From NCBI RefSeq assembly GCF_902712995.1, contig NZ_CACTIB010000016.1, positions 1 to 62,361 on the forward strand: a DNA stretch of 62,361 nucleotides, in the 5' to 3' direction. The position numbers were made by a program, and so were the translations under genes. Within the stretch, counting starts at the first letter, position 1; each line of letters begins with the position of its first letter. Below the pieces are notes generated by a model. The model searched no databases. It had not been told where the DNA came from and worked only from the letters and a program-made list of their open reading frames with translations. Positions 59,328-62,361 of this stretch are shown here, piece after piece. This DNA is from Candidatus Mycoplasma haematohominis (GTDB lineage Bacteria; Bacillota_I; Bacilli_A; Mycoplasmatales; Mycoplasmoidaceae).

Positions 59328-59757
59328 TTAAAGAACATCATTTTTTGATGTCGTTTTCTTGATTGGTTTTATTGGTGTTAGTGTTAGCTGAAGGTTGAAC
59401 ATAAGTTTTTGCACAGGTATCTTTTATTTGGCTTCCGTTTAGTTCTCCGTCTTTTTTGGTTTTTAGTGTTTCTTTTAATGTTTTGAATTCTGTGCTACTT
59501 GGAGTTTCAGAACTATTTTTAAGATTTATTTCTTTTTGTTTTCAGGTTCTTCAATTTTCTTTTGGATTTATTCCTAATAAAACTGCTTTATTAGCGTGAC
59601 ATAGTTTGTCAGCGTAGTTAGAACCATCACATTCATGCGACTGCGCAAGAGTTTGAGGATGTTTTTCGTAATATGATGCTGCTCCAAAGTAACCAGCAGT
59701 ACATCCTATTAGCATTAAAACCACTGTTATTGTTGTTTTTGCTGTGCCGTGTAGCAT
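59308..59757 (-). CDS. Anchored hypothetical protein with W-C motif
   Basis: 149 residues, ATG 59757 to TAA 59308-59310, overlapping the convergent purB-hpt end by 20 bases. Hydrophobic N-terminus ~9-28 (TITVVLMLIGCTAGYFGAA, with a possible LIGC lipobox), then a hydrophilic domain with Cys pairs (AQSHECDGSNYADKLCHANK) and a terminal NDIKKWCSLTTSAQA. Resembles the paralogue style of region 1. Function unknown. Confidence 0.55.
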
Positions 59758-59841
59758 AAAATTTTTGGCTCTATATTTTGTTTATTTGTTTGTAGTTAGA
59801 TGTTTTTTTGTAATTTTTGAAGTTTTCAAGTCTTTATCAAA

Positions 59842-61020
59842 TTACTTTTTTATTCAATTTTCGATTATTAGCAAGTCTCTGTAGCATTCGTATTGCTTCT
59901 TAGCCATTTCTATTTCTTTAGCAATACCCGTTTCATATTCACATAATTTTCTGAATTTATCAAGAATATTTACTATTCTTTCTTGTACTTCTAGAGGAGG
60001 CAAAGGAATTTTTATTTGTTTCAGTTTGTCGGCAGTTATATTGGCCATTGTGCTGTTTGAAGCTAGCATTTGTTTTTGTTGTTGAACGTTAGATGTTGAT
60101 AGAGCATAAGCTAAATATTTTGGGTTTTGGTTGTGTTTAAGTACAAATAGACCTCATCCTGCAATGCATTCGTCTTTTCCTAAATAAGCAGATGTTGTGG
60201 CTATTTCTTTAGGATTTTCTCCAGTTAAGGTAATTAGAAGATCTCCATATTCACAGTATTTTTTCTTTGAGATTAGATCTGGATTTATTGAGGAAATAGG
60301 TTTGTAAATACACATTCCATATTTGGTATAGAGTTCGCCATAGACTATGTATGGATAGTTTCCAGAACCAATAAATTCTTTTCTTACTCCATTTCCTCTG
60401 TAGATTTGAGTGGCTATTTCTTCTATTGTTTTTGTATTTTGAATTTGAGAAATTAGTTTTTCTTTGTAGTGTTCGTATTGTTGTTTTCTTAATTGAAGTT
60501 CACAAGTTAATTGACTTATTAATTCAAGATGTAGATTTAAAAAATTTGAGATCTTGTTTTGAATTTCTATTGATGGGACTGGGATCAATAGATTTTTTAG
60601 TTCTGATATTGAAATACCTTTAATTGCGCCACCTCTTACTAGTTGTTTTATTTTTGGTTCGAATTTATTTAAGGCGTGAAATAAATAATCAGAAGTTATT
60701 TGGTTGTTTACTTTTAAGGCGCAGACAGCTGAGCTTAAGTAGAAATCTTGATTGTGATTATTTATAGCTATTTTTCCGGAACTAGCTCCTGAGACTGTTA
60801 TGCAGACTTCTTTTGGTTTGAGTATGAACTTGTCTAGGTTTTGGGAATAGTCTTCTTTTCTGAAGTAGATTAATTCATCAGTATTTATTTCTCCTTTTTG
60901 GATATTCAGTACTTTTAGTATTGGAAATCCAGAGTTATGGTATATTTTTTCAGAAAAATTAAATCCTCGTTGTATTCTTCTGAGAACCTCTGAAAGAGAT
61001 TTTCATTCCCAACCCCCCCC
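59842..61020 (-). CDS. hsdS: Type I restriction specificity subunit HsdS, two TRDs, start tract OFF
   Basis: From the poly-G tract to TAA 59842-59844 the frame is open (~390 residues): TRD1 WEWKSLSEVLRRIQRGFNFS, ICITVSGASSGKIAINN-type VCITVSGASSGKIAINNHNQ, LVRGGAIKGISISELKNLLI, a central spacer, then TRD2 with IYRGNGVRKEFIGSGNYPYI, CIAGWGLFVLKHNQNPKYLA and LKQIKIPLPPLEVQERI. Reads DNA sequence for HsdM/HsdR. Upstream of the G8 tract (61013-61020) the only candidate is GTG six codons back, in frame with nine G; with eight the frame meets TAA. No HsdS N-terminal residues precede it. Confidence 0.85.
61013..61020. repeat. Homopolymer tract, 8 C, hsdS 2 start
   Basis: Eight C in AACCCCCCCCTTATACACC, the same 19 bases as at 62343-62361. 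Nine would join GTG to the HsdS frame; eight leaves a TAA. Confidence 0.8.
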
Positions 61021-61182
61021 TTATACACCTCTCTTTTAAAAAAGAATTTTTTTTGGACAAAAAAATTTTGATCTTGAAGATAACTGCATTGAAGTTTATG
61101 TGCGTGAGAATTAGGAAAGTTTATTAAACGCGAAAAGTCTTAAAAACGTTCATGTGTTGTTTTGAATATGCAAAATATACCT

Positions 61183-62361
61183 TTAATTTTTTGTTTGGGG
61201 AATTAATAGGTCTCTGAAACATTTGTATTGTTTTTCTGTTACTTCAATTTCTGCTTTAATTCCTATTTCTCCTTCGCATAACTCTCTTAAATACTCTAGT
61301 TTTTGAACTATTTTTTCTTGGATTTCTAAACTAGGAATAGGTATTTTTATTTTTTTGAATTTGTTTGTTGATATGTTGACTATTGTGCTTTTTGTGGCCA
61401 TAGTTTGTTTTTGTTGTTCGGCATATGCGGTAGACAAGGCATAGGCTAAATATTTTGGATTTTGATTATGTTTGAGTACGAATAAACCTCATCCAGCTAT
61501 ACATTTTTCTTTACTGAGATATGTACAAGTTTTTGCGATTTCTTCTGGCTTTTCGCCTGTTGAAGTAATTAGTAAATCTCCGTATTGGCAGTATCTTTTC
61601 TTCTTTATTAGATCTGGATTTATGGTTGAGTCTGGTTTATATATAAATGTTCTATATTTTGTGTATAGCTCTCCGTAGACAATGTATGGGAATTTGCCAG
61701 AACCTATGTGTTCTTTTCTTACTCCGTTTCCTCTATAAATATCTGTTGAAATTTCTTGTATGGTTTTTATATTTTTGTTGACTGAAATTAACTTATCTAA
61801 GTAGTGTTTAAATTGATGTTTACGTAGCGTTAGTTCTTGTTCTAAGTTTTCTTTTAGTTGGATTAGTGAATCTAGTAGTTTGGAAATTTTGTTTTGAGTT
61901 TCTATAGGCGGAACAGGTATTTCTACTTTTTTCAGTTGTTCTAGTGAAATTCCTTTTACTGCTCCTCCTCTAACTAAATTTTTTATTTGTGGTTGTATCT
62001 GGTTTAGGGCGTGAAATAAGTAATTGGAGGTTATTTGATTTCTTATTTTCAGTTTACAAACTGTTGAACTGATGTAGAAATTTTGGTTGTGATTATTTAT
62101 GGCTATTTTTCCTGAACTGGCACCTGAAATAGTTATGCAGACTTCTTGGGGTTCGAGTATGAATTTATCTAGATTTTGTTTGTAGTCAGTTAAGTGGAAA
62201 TAAACTAGTTGATCTGTGTCTATCTTTCCATTTTGGATATTTAGTACCTTTACTATTGGGTAACCTGAACTTGTGTATTTTTTATCGTCAAAACTAAAGC
62301 CTCTGATGAATTGAACGACTTCATCCAGTCTTTTCCATATTCAACCCCCCCCTTATACACC
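61183..62361 (-). CDS. hsdS: Type I restriction specificity subunit HsdS, two TRDs, 5' end at window edge
   Basis: Open from the tract to TAA 61183-61185, ~390 residues. TRD1 WKRLDEVVQFIRGFSFDDKK, VCITISGASSGKIAINNHNQ, LVRGGAVKGISLEQLKKVEI; TRD2 IYRGNGVRKEHIGSGKFPYI, CIAGWGLFVLKHNQNPKYLA, KKIKIPIPSLEIQEKI. TRD2 is close to that of the upstream hsdS; TRD1 shares more with the half-gene at 16799. Starts at the same poly-G junction as its neighbour; any true start lies outside the window. Confidence 0.85.
62345..62352. repeat. Homopolymer tract, 8 C, hsdS 3 start
   Basis: Second copy of AACCCCCCCCTTATACACC, with eight C. Its frame phase to an upstream start cannot be checked inside the window. 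Confidence 0.8.

Overview
The window reads as a hemotropic mycoplasma (Mollicutes) chromosome. UGA is tryptophan throughout: ribosomal proteins L3, S19, L2 and L36, SecY, NusA, InfB, HisS and RpoA-neighbour genes only stay full length if TGA is read through. The DNA is AT-rich, genes are densely packed with many TAATG stop/start overlaps and TTG/GTG starts, L30 is absent from the ribosomal operon, and there are large families of short lineage-specific paralogues with an N-terminal membrane segment. I cannot name the species.

Layout. (1) 1-18134 is an accessory region of tandem paralogues: acidic anchored proteins, small 'AGAF' proteins, coiled-coil protein pairs, a five-gene minus-strand array whose members each carry a poly-G tract, a TIR-like protein, deoD, and fragments or half-copies of type I restriction specificity genes (hsdS). 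Segment 1-2174 is a rearranged duplicate of about 6655-10050 that lacks 1.2 kb in the middle. (2) 18135-26493 (minus strand) holds a UvrD/PcrA-type helicase downstream of five related PD-(D/E)XK (RecB/Cas4-like) nuclease-fold proteins, interleaved with three C-terminally membrane-anchored proteins that share a small domain. The upper part is stop/start coupled and lies directly behind hisS. This is my best candidate for an undescribed system. (3) 26493-38166 (minus) is housekeeping: hisS, pyrG with a damaged glutaminase site, obg, rbfA, infB, nusA, a NusB-like gene, rpsB and greA, mixed with unrecognised membrane proteins. (4) 38280-39270 (plus) has tmRNA and a DJ-1/PfpI protein. (5) 39305-54213 (minus) is the S10-spc-alpha ribosomal superoperon from rpsJ to rplQ, with one small opposite-strand gene between adk and map. 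(6) 54231-59757 has a membrane protein, tRNA-Thr, rplJ-rplL, two unrecognised genes and a purB-hpt fusion. (7) 59842-62361 carries two tandem full-size hsdS genes, each beginning at the same poly-G junction; no hsdM or hsdR is in the window.

How it fits together. The core operons are conventional and reduced. The accessory part looks like a machine for generating variation: homopolymer tracts that switch reading frame, duplicated and deleted paralogues, and hsdS shuffling. All five poly-G array genes are out of frame in this sequence, and several neighbours are broken by frameshifts or a stop. Purine salvage is represented by deoD and the PurB-Hpt fusion, as expected for a blood-dwelling organism without de novo purine synthesis (inference).
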